A DNA stretch of 64,000 bases from assembly GCF_009828925.2 (NCBI RefSeq), contig NZ_WUTY02000001.1, forward strand, positions 3,626,492 to 3,690,491. The letters run 5' to 3'. The stretch is from Methylicorpusculum oleiharenae (GTDB lineage Bacteria; Pseudomonadota; Gammaproteobacteria; Methylococcales; Methylomonadaceae). The translations under genes and the position numbers were made by a program. The notes beneath the pieces were generated by a model, which saw nothing but the letters and a program-made list of their open reading frames with translations, was not told where the DNA came from and searched no databases. Shown piece by piece: positions 18,148 through 27,553 of this stretch; within the stretch, counting starts at the first letter, position 1; each line of letters begins with the position of its first letter.

Positions 18148-19029
18148 ACGCATAAGCAACAAGTCATCATCTATCCAGAATACAGTGCGGATGGTCTTGG
18201 ATCAGCCTGGGCTGCATGGGAGCTTTTTGGCGATGGGGCTTATTACAGGCCCTATCGGTATAATGATCCGATGCCAAACTTCGAGTCCGGAGCGGAAGTC
18301 TTTGTGCTTGGCTGTGGAATTTCTTTAGGAATTCTCTACAAAGCCGCGATCAACGCAGAACGAATCGTGGTTATCGAAAGCCAGTCACATTATGAAGAGA
18401 AGTACTTGGATCAGCTCAATGCTCAGCTGGTACCACACAACCTTACCTTCATAATTGATAGCTCTCGAAGCGCTTGTGTCATGGCATGGGAGTTTTTCAA
18501 CCACACCAAGACGCCGCTTTTATTGGAGATGATCCAGGATCACAATCAAGGAAGATTTTCAATCGAGACATCCAGCGATGTTATTGCCGCGCTGAACAAT
18601 CGTCTCCCTATGGATCTCATGGAATTTGGGGGTATTTCTCTTGGCGAATTAAGATCGGAAGGGAAGGCGCTGAATGAGCAAACTCGAAGAATTGCCGCCA
18701 GATTAATGAAAGCACGTCATTCGGCTTGTCTTGGCGATGTCGTTGGGATGGCCATCAATGCGCCGCCGGCATTCGCTAACGATCTTGGCCTGATGCTATC
18801 CATGGAAAGGGGAAGTTTTGGAATGACGTATCACTTCAATGGCGAGCGTAATGCTTGGCTCTGTTCGCTTCGGTCTGATGGTTCTGTCAATGTGGGGTTA
18901 TTAGCTGAGCGGTTTGGTGGCGGCGGAAATGATCGTGCAGCCGGATTTTCGGTGCAGAGTGGCGAGTGTGATTTTCTTTTTCCTGCGTCAAAAGGGGCAA
19001 AACAGCAAAAAACACAACATGTAGTATAG
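18148..19029 (+). CDS. Degenerate DHH-family phosphoesterase with no canonical start codon
   Basis: The in-frame sequence before the first ATG (18271) continues the DHH phosphoesterase fold: VIIYPEYSADGLGSAWAAW matches the family opening, where the D of x-DG binds metal. Reading back, the frame closes at TAA 18142-18144 and holds no ATG, GTG or TTG; the likely start position is ACG at 18148, preceded by AGGGAGG (18130-18136), as if an ATG had mutated. The DHH motif itself reads VIESQSHYE, the other metal-ligand blocks read FVLGCGIS and IQDHNQGRF, and the DHHA1 motif reads GGGGNDRAAGF in place of GGGH-AAGF. So most catalytic ligands are lost. It could be a decaying gene or a repurposed, non-enzymatic one. 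Confidence 0.65.
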   Translation, partial: THKQQVIIYPEYSADGLGSAWAAWELFGDGAYYRPYRYNDPMPNFESGAEVFVLGCGISLGILYKAAINAERIVVIESQSHYEEKYLDQLNAQLVPHNLTFIIDSSRSACVMAWEFFNHTKTPLLLEMIQDHNQGRFSIETSSDVIAALNNRLPMDLMEFGGISLGELRSEGKALNEQTRRIAARLMKARHSACLGDVVGMAINAPPAFANDLGLMLSMERGSFGMTYHFNGERNAWLCSLRSDGSVNVGLLAERFGGGGNDRAAGFSVQSGECDFLFPASKGAKQQKTQHVV

Positions 19030-19286
19030 TGAGACTGACTTCTGCGCTATTTGTCGGGGGTCTTTCCCGCGCGTACCCGGGTTGGTGTATTCAAAATAGC
19101 ACCCGAAGGCATTCGGTTGATCTATTACAAAATACTGGACGCCGGTAACGCTAAGATCAATATAACACGGTCGTGAAGAATCTAAGCAATGGTGATGGCA
19201 GCAAAGCTAGATGCAGCCCCATGGCGACCAATCGTATTAGTCAATATTTATTCCATAGATAAATCTCAATATGCGAAATAAATTTC
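19030..19286. other. Non-coding stretch upstream of the IetAS-like operon
   Basis: No gene seen. The stretch turns AT-rich towards its right end and leads into the direct repeats and promoter at 19287-19333. Confidence 0.4.
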
Positions 19287-19333
19287 ATTTTAGTGAAACA
19301 AAAGTCGATTTTACTGAAACAAAATTATATAAT
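19287..19333 (+). promoter_or_regulatory. Paired direct repeats and TATAAT box just ahead of the AAA+ gene
   Basis: ATTTTAGTGAAACAAAA (19287-19303) and ATTTTACTGAAACAAAA (19308-19324) are 17-bp direct repeats with one mismatch, spaced 21 bp start to start, two helical turns. TATAAT follows at 19328-19333, and the start codon is at 19342. The expected transcription start would fall at or beside the ATG, and no ribosome-binding site is present, so the mRNA may be leaderless. There is no good -35, so a regulator bound at the repeats probably controls transcription. Confidence 0.6.
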
Positions 19334-19341
19334 TCGCAACT

Positions 19342-20499
19342 ATGGATAATCTCTCCGAAGTTCTAAAAATTCTAGAAGGTGCCCTGCAGCATAACGTGCG
19401 CAAGGCTGCCGATTACGCCGCGTTGCTCGCTGATAAACTGGAAGAAAAAGGCGAGGTGAAACAGGCTTCCATGATCCGGCAGAAACTTGCTCGCGTGCCC
19501 CAGGAATTATTCTCTCCAGCCAGCATGAGCCACAGCCTTCCAGTGGATTCGGAAAGCCAGCTTCACACAGTAGACGAAGAGCGTCCTAACATTACAGATA
19601 TCGAGCTGGCTTTGCCGGGAAATGTTAGGATCAGACTAAATGAGTTTGTCGGATCAGTTCGTGCTGTCGAACAACTAGCTGCCGCCGGCCTGCGTCAACC
19701 AGCCAGGCTCTTTCTATACGGCCCCCCAGGATGCGGCAAAACACAGGCTGCCCGACTGATCGCCGCTGAATTAAATTTGCCACTTCTTACTGTGCGTTGC
19801 GACACTTTAGTCTCATCGCTTCTCGGGCAGACCAGTCGAAATCTACGCCGAGTGTTTGAGCATGCCGAAAACCGTCCCTGCATATTATTTCTTGATGAAT
19901 TCGATGCGCTTGCAAAATCGCGTAGCAATGAACGAGAGATCGGCGAGTTACAACGAGTAGTCATTGCCCTTCTGCAGAATATTGATGCGCTGTCACCCGA
20001 AACACTCCTGATTGCTGCTACTAATCATGACGAGTTATTGGATCGTGCAGTTTGGCGACGCTTTGCATGGCATATTTCTATGGGGTACCCAGATTCAGAA
20101 CTGCGTGCGCAAATTTGGTCGATGAAGCTAGGGAATCGAGCGCCCGTGGAACCGTCTGCTGCTTTGTTAGCGGAGCTTTCTGAAGGACTTTCCGGCGCCA
20201 CTATCGAGCATGTGGCACATGACGCTATCCGCTCTACTATTCTTCGTGGCGAATCACGAATAGATGAAGTTGATCTGCTGCGGCGCCTTGGACTCACCAT
20301 TGCGATGACTCGCGGCCTGCGCCTTGACTCAAAAGAACGAGAAATTGCGTTTCTAAGAGAGTGGGCGCCGCGTCAGCTAGCCCTGCGAAAACTCGCAAAT
20401 TATTATGACGTCTCGGTAAGACAAATCTCTAATGCCGCCAAAGGGGAAATTAATGACCTCAAGTATCGAAAATCCGATTCTGCTCGTTCAGCCACGTAA
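19342..20499 (+). CDS. ietA: AAA+ ATPase of an IetAS-type defence pair
   Basis: 385-aa AAA+ ATPase: Walker A YGPPGCGKTQAARLI at about residue 127, Walker B ILFLDEFDALAKS at about 180, sensor-1 LLIAATNHDELLDRAVWRRF with an arginine finger, and a C-terminal lid. The N-terminal ~60 residues are helical (microtubule-interacting-like). It overlaps the following subtilisin-type protease by 47 bp. AAA+ ATPase plus S8 protease is the composition of IetAS, known as a plasmid-incompatibility locus in Agrobacterium and as an anti-phage system. The ATPase probably controls or unfolds substrate for the protease. Confidence 0.8.
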   Translation: MDNLSEVLKILEGALQHNVRKAADYAALLADKLEEKGEVKQASMIRQKLARVPQELFSPASMSHSLPVDSESQLHTVDEERPNITDIELALPGNVRIRLNEFVGSVRAVEQLAAAGLRQPARLFLYGPPGCGKTQAARLIAAELNLPLLTVRCDTLVSSLLGQTSRNLRRVFEHAENRPCILFLDEFDALAKSRSNEREIGELQRVVIALLQNIDALSPETLLIAATNHDELLDRAVWRRFAWHISMGYPDSELRAQIWSMKLGNRAPVEPSAALLAELSEGLSGATIEHVAHDAIRSTILRGESRIDEVDLLRRLGLTIAMTRGLRLDSKEREIAFLREWAPRQLALRKLANYYDVSVRQISNAAKGEINDLKYRKSDSARSAT

Positions 20500-22744
20500 A
20501 CAAGATCTAAAGCAGCGCATCATTGAGGGTTTTGGCGAACCCAAGGAAATCGTCGAAGTCACGCCTACCTTCCGGAATGCATTGGTTTCACGCATTGTAA
20601 GAGCAGCACAAGAACTACAACGTAGCTTTACAGATTATCCAACCATCCCAGCGGTAGTTGCTCTCCGGTTGCATGTTGAGGCAATGGCAAAATCACACCG
20701 GCCAATGTTACTGTTGGAGCGCGTTGGGATGCTACCTATTGGTACACGGCAATTCGGTGAATTATTACTTCCTGCGACGACCGGCAGCCTAAAGCACTTA
20801 TCCGAGATCGTGGAAAATAATGATTCAAAGGCAATTCGAGCAAATCTATCAGCCATTGCCGAAATTTTCCCGTGGAGCATCAACGATGTCCTAGGTTGGA
20901 ATGAGCTTGACGAAAAAGACGCAAGCGCGTTGAACCTCGCAGCATGGATCGAAGCAGATAAACCAATACTAATTGAACGTTTCATTAGTGATGAAAAAAC
21001 GACAGATAGTGCTCTTGCAACAGTCGTTAACTTAAAGTTGCAGCAAATTAATGCAAAGATTGGCACAACGATACCGAAGACATTAGGTGAAACTTCGGTT
21101 TTTATCCGCATATCCTCACTTGATGATGCAATGCTACTTGCCGCATGTCCAGCAGTGAGAAGGATTGCTCCCGTGGACGAATTTTCTCCGATCGAAGTCC
21201 GACCACAGATGTTTGCTCTGCTTGGTGATGCCCCAGCAGATTTGTTACCACCGCCGGAGCCTGATCTTCCAGTAGTTGCAATTGTGGATAGTGGTATCCA
21301 AAAAAACGATACTATCCTTAAATCATGGATTGCAGCGAGGGAAACTTTCGTATTGCCACCGGATACTGATCATCTTCACGGCACCTTCGTTGCTGGATTG
21401 GTGACCGGTGCGAGAGTGCTAAATAATGATGATTCTCTGTTTCCCGTGGCAAGATCAAAAGTGCTTGATGTAGCTACCCTCTCTACCGGTCTGACGACCG
21501 CCGATGAACTTCTTCTCAACATAGAGACCGCAATTAAAGGCAATCCGGATGTTAAAGTTTGGAATTGTTCTTTTGGCTCCAAGGTACCAGGACATGCTGA
21601 ATTGTTCGGTCAGTTTGCCCAAGATTTAGATATATTGTCCGATAAGCACAGCGTGTTATTTGTCATTTCCTCCGGTAATTATGAGACATTACCTCTGCGA
21701 AACTGGCCTCCTAGCGCCGATCTCGGCGGTATGGACAGAATCAGCCAACCTGCAGAAGCCTTGCGTGCAATTACAGTTGGTTCAGTAGCCCATAAACCCT
21801 CCTTGGTACAACCAAATGATCCTTCGCCATTTTCCCGGAGAGGACCAGGCGCTGCAAGAACGCCGAAACCAGATGTTGTACATCACGGAGGTAATTGCTC
21901 TAGCAATGGTGAATTCTTTGGCTCCGGTATTCGCTCATTCCTTCCTGGTGGAAAACTCGGAGAGTCGATCGGCACAAGTTTCTCTACACCTTTAGTATCG
22001 ACTCTTGCTGCTAATGTATGGCAGACGCTTGACAGACGTGGTCACTCAGCTAACCCGGAGATCGTCAAGGCGCTGATGATCCACGCGGCAGCGCTGACAT
22101 CCCCTTTGCGTAAAACCGATGAGCGAGATTACTATGGCTTCGGTATCCCGAATTCTGTGCTTGATGTTTTATTTTGCGCACCCGATACTTTCACCTTAAT
22201 GTTCGACGCTGAACTTTACGACGGAATTTATTGGGAAAAAACGCCATTCCCTGTTCCTGCCTGTCTCCATTCAAGCGGCACTCATCTTAGGGCGGAAATT
22301 TTAATGACCTTGGTGTATTCCCCGCCTTTAGATGGTAAGCATGGCGCCGAATATGTTCGAGCTAATGTCGATGCTTCATTCGGTAATTACGATCCAGACG
22401 ACGACGGTGAACTGCATCATCACGGGTTAGTACCACTTGATGCGCCTCGGCGAGAAGACTTATACGAGAAAGCTATGGTTGATCACGGTTTTAAGTGGTC
22501 TCCTGTAAAGGTCTATCACGGTCGATTTCCTCGCGGTAAGGCCGGAAGAAATTTCCGTTTGAAGCTTGAGCTACTACGGCGTGCTGGTGAGCCGTCGCGA
22601 CGGGAGCCGCAACGCGCTACTGTTATCCTCAGTTTTAGGGCGCTTGAAAAGGGGCAGCCGGTATATGCCGATGGCCTTCGTGCTTTGCGTGCTGCGAACT
22701 GGGTGTCGAACGCGTTAGCAAACCACGAAGTTATCCGACTTTGA
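20453..22744 (+). CDS. ietS: Subtilisin-like (S8) serine protease of an IetAS-type defence pair
   Basis: 763-aa cytosolic S8 peptidase; no signal peptide. Catalytic triad: Asp in VAIVDSGIQKND (~residue 276), His in DHLHGTFVAGLVTG (~307), Ser in GESIGTSFSTPLVS (~507), with the oxyanion Asn region VISSGNYETLP between. The ~250-residue N-terminal part is not recognised. I prefer the ATG at 20453, which has AAAGGGGAA upstream, over the in-frame ATG seven codons earlier. It overlaps the AAA+ gene, so the two are co-translated. Function inferred from the pair: an effector protease unleashed on invasion. Confidence 0.82.
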   Translation: MTSSIENPILLVQPRKQDLKQRIIEGFGEPKEIVEVTPTFRNALVSRIVRAAQELQRSFTDYPTIPAVVALRLHVEAMAKSHRPMLLLERVGMLPIGTRQFGELLLPATTGSLKHLSEIVENNDSKAIRANLSAIAEIFPWSINDVLGWNELDEKDASALNLAAWIEADKPILIERFISDEKTTDSALATVVNLKLQQINAKIGTTIPKTLGETSVFIRISSLDDAMLLAACPAVRRIAPVDEFSPIEVRPQMFALLGDAPADLLPPPEPDLPVVAIVDSGIQKNDTILKSWIAARETFVLPPDTDHLHGTFVAGLVTGARVLNNDDSLFPVARSKVLDVATLSTGLTTADELLLNIETAIKGNPDVKVWNCSFGSKVPGHAELFGQFAQDLDILSDKHSVLFVISSGNYETLPLRNWPPSADLGGMDRISQPAEALRAITVGSVAHKPSLVQPNDPSPFSRRGPGAARTPKPDVVHHGGNCSSNGEFFGSGIRSFLPGGKLGESIGTSFSTPLVSTLAANVWQTLDRRGHSANPEIVKALMIHAAALTSPLRKTDERDYYGFGIPNSVLDVLFCAPDTFTLMFDAELYDGIYWEKTPFPVPACLHSSGTHLRAEILMTLVYSPPLDGKHGAEYVRANVDASFGNYDPDDDGELHHHGLVPLDAPRREDLYEKAMVDHGFKWSPVKVYHGRFPRGKAGRNFRLKLELLRRAGEPSRREPQRATVILSFRALEKGQPVYADGLRALRAANWVSNALANHEVIRL

Positions 22745-22921
22745 TATCTATGCATCCAAAAGGCTGAATTGAGCGTATGCAGCGCGCCCTTCACTGTGAT
22801 AATAGGCACATATTAGTCCTGGCTGAGTACGGACGATTTAATATGTTATTTACCATCAGCAGGGGCTTGCAAATACGAATAGATCTCAGTTTGCTGAAAA
22901 TATCCATATCTATCTTGTTCG

Positions 22922-23212
22922 TTGGTCGAATTTTGCTACCCTGTAGCCGATGACGCCGATTACAGTGATGAATCAGAAATTCATCAAAGAAATGGATTTT
23001 TTGGTGTTAGCGACAGACCAGCCCCAGTGTCACAAAACCAAAGAAACAAAAACCAACAAGATTATTTTAATGGCTACACACCAGATTCCATTGCGAATTT
23101 TCTAATCCTCCTGCAGCCACAGCTAGGCAATCAACAACCCGTTTTGATCGACGAAGATTTTATCTACGAAAATGCCAGCGACGAATACATGCTTTATGGA
23201 ATTCAGGAATGA
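22922..23212 (+). CDS. Possible 96-aa acidic protein, unrecognised
   Basis: Open frame beginning at a TTG (22922) with no good ribosome-binding site and no ATG until late. The product is acidic and Asn/Gln-rich. It converges on the PRTRC ThiF gene, 9 bp away. Coding status is uncertain. Confidence 0.3.
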   Translation: MVEFCYPVADDADYSDESEIHQRNGFFGVSDRPAPVSQNQRNKNQQDYFNGYTPDSIANFLILLQPQLGNQQPVLIDEDFIYENASDEYMLYGIQE

Positions 23213-23221
23213 CCAATATTT

Positions 23222-23971
23222 TTAGAGAATATTAATCGGTGTTTGGGCGCCTTTTCGGATATCCACAAAAGCCCCTTGATGATTTAATCCGCCATGCCGC
23301 AATAACGACCAGATCAACTGCATAGCCACGTTTGCGATTGCACGGTTGATAGGCAAATCCTGATTGGACAAGGCTACTTCCATGCTGCATGACGGGGTAT
23401 TGTTATCCACCATGCCATCCAGCTCGGGGTAGAAATCAAACACTGAAGGCAGCTTGATTGGATTCTCGTTGGCATGCCCAAGCCTTCCTAAAATGACTTG
23501 ACCCGTGCTCTCGCCGTTACCGGTATCCAGCCATAGGCATCTTGAATACAGATTATTTTGGCACTTTGCCAAGTCAGCTCGGAATTGCGCCACATCAACA
23601 CAGGTAATCAATAAATCGCAGTTCATGCCGCTGCAATCTTCATTGATATCTAACATGCGTGGCATGGCCACCCAATCACGGCCATACAGATAATTGATCC
23701 TTTGGATTGTAATGGTTGCCTTGTTCTGGCCTAAATCGGCGGGGTAAAAGGCTTGACGGCCTATATTGGGTCTTTCAACCACGTCTCCGTCCCATGCCGT
23801 CACATGCAGGCCAGGATGACCAAGTTCTCGGATAGCGTAATCAATTCTGGCCAGACTGGCTAAGACCTCAGAGCCGGTGCCACCGACACCGATTAAACAG
23901 ATTTTGACGGGCTTACGAAGCCAATGGTCTGGAGTGCAGAATTTGAAGGACTTGATGGAACTGGTTGTCAT
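23222..23971 (-). CDS. PRTRC system ThiF-family adenylyltransferase
   Basis: 249-aa E1-like protein of the PRTRC (ParB-related, ThiF-related cassette) type. The ATP-binding loop ICLIGVGGTGSEVLASLA is at about residues 24-41, followed by the Asp of TAWDGDVVERPNIGRQAFYP (D, N, R, Q positions of the E1 adenylation site) and the acidic LLITCVDVAQFR. No separate catalytic-Cys domain is present, as in MoeB/ThiF adenylases. In PRTRC it presumably adenylates the C-terminus of ubiquitin-like protein C. Here it is separated from the other PRTRC genes by a broken OLD gene and a small plus-strand gene. Confidence 0.88.
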   Translation of the reverse strand: MTTSSIKSFKFCTPDHWLRKPVKICLIGVGGTGSEVLASLARIDYAIRELGHPGLHVTAWDGDVVERPNIGRQAFYPADLGQNKATITIQRINYLYGRDWVAMPRMLDINEDCSGMNCDLLITCVDVAQFRADLAKCQNNLYSRCLWLDTGNGESTGQVILGRLGHANENPIKLPSVFDFYPELDGMVDNNTPSCSMEVALSNQDLPINRAIANVAMQLIWSLLRHGGLNHQGAFVDIRKGAQTPINIL

Positions 23972-24226
23972 GGATTACCGATTAAAAGATCGTTTAGTTA
24001 CCAGTCTTTTAACACCGTCGATTGATCATGCAAGCCAACTTTACCAGTCGATTAAAATAGGGTTTGGACGCAGGTTGACAGGAGCTAATCCGTCGACTTA
24101 TGTAAGATTGACGCCGATTAGCGGCTATCGGCCCGTTACGGTCGATCACTCCGTCTGATTGAACGCTGGCAATTTTGTTTTGACCGGGTCACCGCTTCCT
24201 CCCACTTACCAGAACAGATTAAACAG

Positions 24227-26184
24227 TCAGAATGCGTCACTGACACGTTTAAACAGCTTATCAAAAATCGCAAGCTCTTCTGGCTTAAGTGACTCACTCG
24301 TCAGCATTGGTAAAGCCGCTTGAGCAACACGGTAATGATTAAAGCCACCATCTTTAAGCAAAGTAATTCCATTTTGTTTTAGCCATTTATTAATGCGTTC
24401 AACAATTCTCGGGTGATCACCAAGTTCTTCAACTGTAAGTGTTTTGCCTTTTAATTCCTTAGCATAAGACGCATTAAAGGCATCAATATAAAGTTCTGAA
24501 GGGAGTAAATCCTCGATATCCGCTTCATTCGCGGACTCATCCAGGAACATCGAGAAATCTAGCACTCGTTTCCTCTCTATCAATCGTTGTCGAATCAAAT
24601 CTTCAAGTTTCTGATGAGGTGTACTTGCTCGATCATGTAGAACAGCAATTTTAAGTTTGTTTGCTCCAAGTAAGGCCACAAATGTTGCAAGCTTATCTAA
24701 TCCGCCTACAGGTACTAAGATGGCGTCATTAAGCCCCTGCTTACCATTTGCTTCCAATACTGAACCCATGTGCTGCAACAAAATCAAATCGGCGGGACCT
24801 TCGACTAAAAGATTCTTTTTAGCTATAAACAGATTTTGTGCAATCGAATAACCGAGAGCAGCTTGTAACGGGAAAACACTTTCGTCTGATGAACCAGCCA
24901 ACTCGCGGGTAATCTTTGTTCCCTCTTTGACTCGATCCTCAACCACACGAACATCTTCAAGATAAGCACTATCGACCATAAAAGGAGAATGCGTCGTGTA
25001 AATTATCTGATGTTGCTCGGATAACTCTCGAATGTAGGCAAGAAAGTCGGCTTGAGCTAATGCGTGCAGGTTCAAACCTGGTTCATCCAGTAACAGTATC
25101 AGGTCATTATTTGTATTCACTCGGGATTTAACAGCATCAAACCAAACCAGAAAGCTAAAAAACCAGATAAATCCCTTGCTTCGTTGATCAAAGGGTACAG
25201 TCACGCCATGCCGTCTGTTTTTGATGCGTATGTATAGATTTACCCCGTTGTTGTATGGTGGAGCATCCTTTGAATCAGCTTTAAGATCGAATTCAACATC
25301 AAGGTCTTGATTCTGTTTCCAAAAGTCAAAAACCTTCTGAGTAATGTCTAAACCTATGGCTTCCAGTTCGGCCTTAGCAGTCTCATAACCTTCATCACTG
25401 ATCAAATCTTTAAGCGAAGTACCTGCTAATTCCAATAGACCAAGTGCTGTTTCGTCGGCATCTGTCAGTTGCCCAGCGGATTGGCGTTGTTGCAATGAAG
25501 GCAAATTTATTTTGCCTTCGAGCAATTTGTAGTCATCAAAATACAAAAATTTTGGCATTGCTGGAGACAAATACATTTGCCAGATGTGCCCTTCTACCAA
25601 CCCCAACTACTAGATTTAGGCTCCCAGCTTCGCCATTGAGCCGCGAAAATAGCTAACTTGTTGTCGGGTGAGAGTCCCAACTCATCAATCCTATTTAATA
25701 CATCTGCTAGTGTTTCAGCATCCTTAAAAACATCCTTTGCATGCTCCAAATCGATCAGTGGGTTTTGTATTGCGGAAAGTGCAGCCTTCTGGTCGATATC
25801 AAACCCGATGGTACTAGTGTTTCCGATAGTCGTGCTGCGAGTAAAGGTAGTCTGTGGAGCTACAATCGCTACACCACCAAAAACCCCTTTATTTATCTTA
25901 TCGGCTAAAGCTTCCTCTATGCGTAAAGTGAGCTCTACTACTTTCTGATAGTTTTGTGCTTCATGTTGCTGACGGTAACGAGTGAATTCTTTTCGGGGAT
26001 AGTCAGCTACATAGTTGTACTTTGCTGTGCCTAATGGCATTGACTTGTGCAGTGCTTCAAGAAAGGCCGTCTTACCAGACTCATTCTTGCCGACTAGTAC
26101 TGTTACATGATTACTAAGATCAACTGGCGTTGAATCATCAATCGATTTGTACTTCCAAACTTGGGCTTTGATGAGGGTAAGCAT
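24227..26184 (-). pseudogene. OLD-family ATP-dependent nuclease split by a -1 frameshift
   Basis: The first frame (26184-25594) has the ABC-type N-terminal ATPase half: P-loop VLVGKNESGKTAFLEAL. The second frame (25606-24227) has the C-terminal ATPase half (LLLDEPGLNLHALAQADF, IYTTHSPFMVDSA) and a TOPRIM-like nuclease domain (LLVEGPADLILLQHMG, VGGLDKLATFVALLGANK, IAVLHDRAST). They overlap by 13 bp and would join by a -1 shift in a TTGGGGTTGG stretch. Together about 650 aa, the usual length of a class 1 OLD nuclease. The second frame could only start at a weak TTG after two TAG codons, so I regard the gene as broken unless the shift is an error. No adjacent UvrD gene, so not a Gabija arrangement. 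Confidence 0.8.
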
Positions 26185-26564
26185 TATTCTTCTTTATCCA
26201 TTGCTATTAGACGACACTGTATTTTAATTTACAGACCTGCATCCAGACTAAGTAGGCAGTCAAAACAGAATTTTGAAATCTGGTTTTAGATTAAGAATGC
26301 CATTCAAAATTTATGGGCATTTCTATCGATTTTCAAGTGTTACATTTTCAAAGTTTTCGATCCATCCGTGGGGTAGCGTGCGGTGCTGAATACCGGCTTT
26401 CAGAATGAGAAATTTATGATCTTCGCACAAACGTGTTGACCGGCAGAAAGTGGCTCAAAATCCTATTAGAACTCTCTTTTTTCATCCGCATTTGGTTGTG
26501 TGCAATAATTGGTCGGGAGTCAGAATATTGGTAGCAACAAATTTTTAGCCAGGACGAATAATTA
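26185..26564. other. 380-bp divergent intergenic region
   Basis: AT-rich spacer between the leftward OLD gene and the rightward 108-aa gene. I see no gene or clear RNA in it; promoters for both flanking genes presumably lie here. Confidence 0.4.
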
Positions 26565-26891
26565 ATGAATCTCAACCAAAACCCAACCAAAGAACAGCTA
26601 AAAGCTTTATTTTCCTCTTGCAACGATACCATCGGCCATCATGTGCTTTGGGTAGCCATGAATGGTGACGTGGCTTTGACTCCACTCCCAAGCGAAATAA
26701 ATCCAGTTGGATTTGATCAAACAAACCCGGACCTAATGTTGCGTTATGAAACCTTCGTGCAAGGCAATGGCTATGTCGGCCAGAAAGCTGCCGAGGATGA
26801 AAAGTTCGTGGACAGAATTTTCAAAAGTTTGCAGAGTGAATGGTCGACCGTTACGGAGAAATCGCCACAGCGTTACGTTGATTTTTTCTGA
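26565..26891 (+). CDS. 108-aa conserved-looking protein, unrecognised
   Basis: ATG at 26565 with AGGA about 10 bases upstream. Balanced soluble composition and regular secondary-structure periodicity (CNDTIGHHVLWVAMNGDVAL, GQKAAEDEKFVDRIFKSLQ). No domain recognised. Its 3' end overlaps the convergent 62-aa gene by 19 bp. Confidence 0.6.
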   Translation: MNLNQNPTKEQLKALFSSCNDTIGHHVLWVAMNGDVALTPLPSEINPVGFDQTNPDLMLRYETFVQGNGYVGQKAAEDEKFVDRIFKSLQSEWSTVTEKSPQRYVDFF

Positions 26892-27061
26892 GTTTGTTTC
26901 TCCTGGGCAGCAACATTGATCCAGTTTTTTCGCTCAAAATCTACGGTGATACGATCGGTTGAGATTTTCCCATCGCAAAGCTTGAGATCGATTTCAACCG
27001 GCTTGGCTCCCATTTCTTCTGCGGCTTTATACAGATCGTCAAAATCTACATTCAATTTCAT
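26873..27061 (-). CDS. 62-aa protein at the end of the PRTRC operon, unrecognised
   Basis: Small acidic protein (MKLNVDFDDLYKAAEEMGAK start) beginning three bases after the nucleotidyltransferase stop. The tight spacing supports it as the last gene of the minus-strand PRTRC transcript. It overlaps the convergent plus-strand gene by 19 bp. Function unknown. Confidence 0.55.
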   Translation of the reverse strand: MKLNVDFDDLYKAAEEMGAKPVEIDLKLCDGKISTDRITVDFERKNWINVAAQEKQTQKKST

Positions 27062-27064
27062 GGT

Positions 27065-27553
27065 CTAACTTTCGATCTGTGTTTTGAAATCGTTTCGCGG
27101 ATACAGCATTATCCTTGGATGGGCAAGATTGCCATCAACCACGTACTCGTGAAATCTGACCATCTTGCTACTTCCCCTGATACTTCGAAGCGCCGTTATT
27201 CTTGAAGAAACAGCCGTATACACCCCACAACTTCTCAAATAGCCTTTGTCCGTCTTGCCTAACCGGAACTTTACAAAAGACCTATCCGATCTTTTCTTTC
27301 TATCATTAACGAAGCCAGCCATTGATTTTTTGTTCTTCCAATTAGCAAATTGAATCAGGCCGCATTCGCCACCATCGATCAAAATATCGACATCATTAGG
27401 ATTTTCGTATCCCTTTGCCGTGGAGCCGAATAACCACATGCGATTGATTCTGAATGCTGTGAATTCGCATTCTGGTGTACCAATAATGCCGTTGCATTTT
27501 TTCACTCGATCCGCTATTTCCAAAGCTGTCTTTATCGCTGTCGATCGCTTCAA
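27065..27553 (-). CDS. Nucleotidyltransferase-fold protein
   Basis: 162-aa protein with the minimal Pol-beta nucleotidyltransferase signature LFGSTAKGYENPNDVDILID (GS-x-A-x-G and D-x-D) at about residues 41-60. Such domains occur in MNT antitoxins, which AMPylate toxins, and in other transferases; no HEPN partner is visible here. The TTG start at 27553 has AGGAG eight bases upstream and overlaps the stop of the upstream reading frame (TTGA). That upstream stop belongs to the frameshifted second half of the CPF/CRG gene, which supports that reading. Confidence 0.7.
   Translation of the reverse strand: MKRSTAIKTALEIADRVKKCNGIIGTPECEFTAFRINRMWLFGSTAKGYENPNDVDILIDGGECGLIQFANWKNKKSMAGFVNDRKKRSDRSFVKFRLGKTDKGYLRSCGVYTAVSSRITALRSIRGSSKMVRFHEYVVDGNLAHPRIMLYPRNDFKTQIES

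Noticed and set aside
8526-26184. OLD nuclease and UvrD-like helicase as a Gabija system
   Set aside because: The two genes are 14 kb apart in unrelated operons, and the helicase belongs to the partition/integrase operon; Gabija genes are adjacent.
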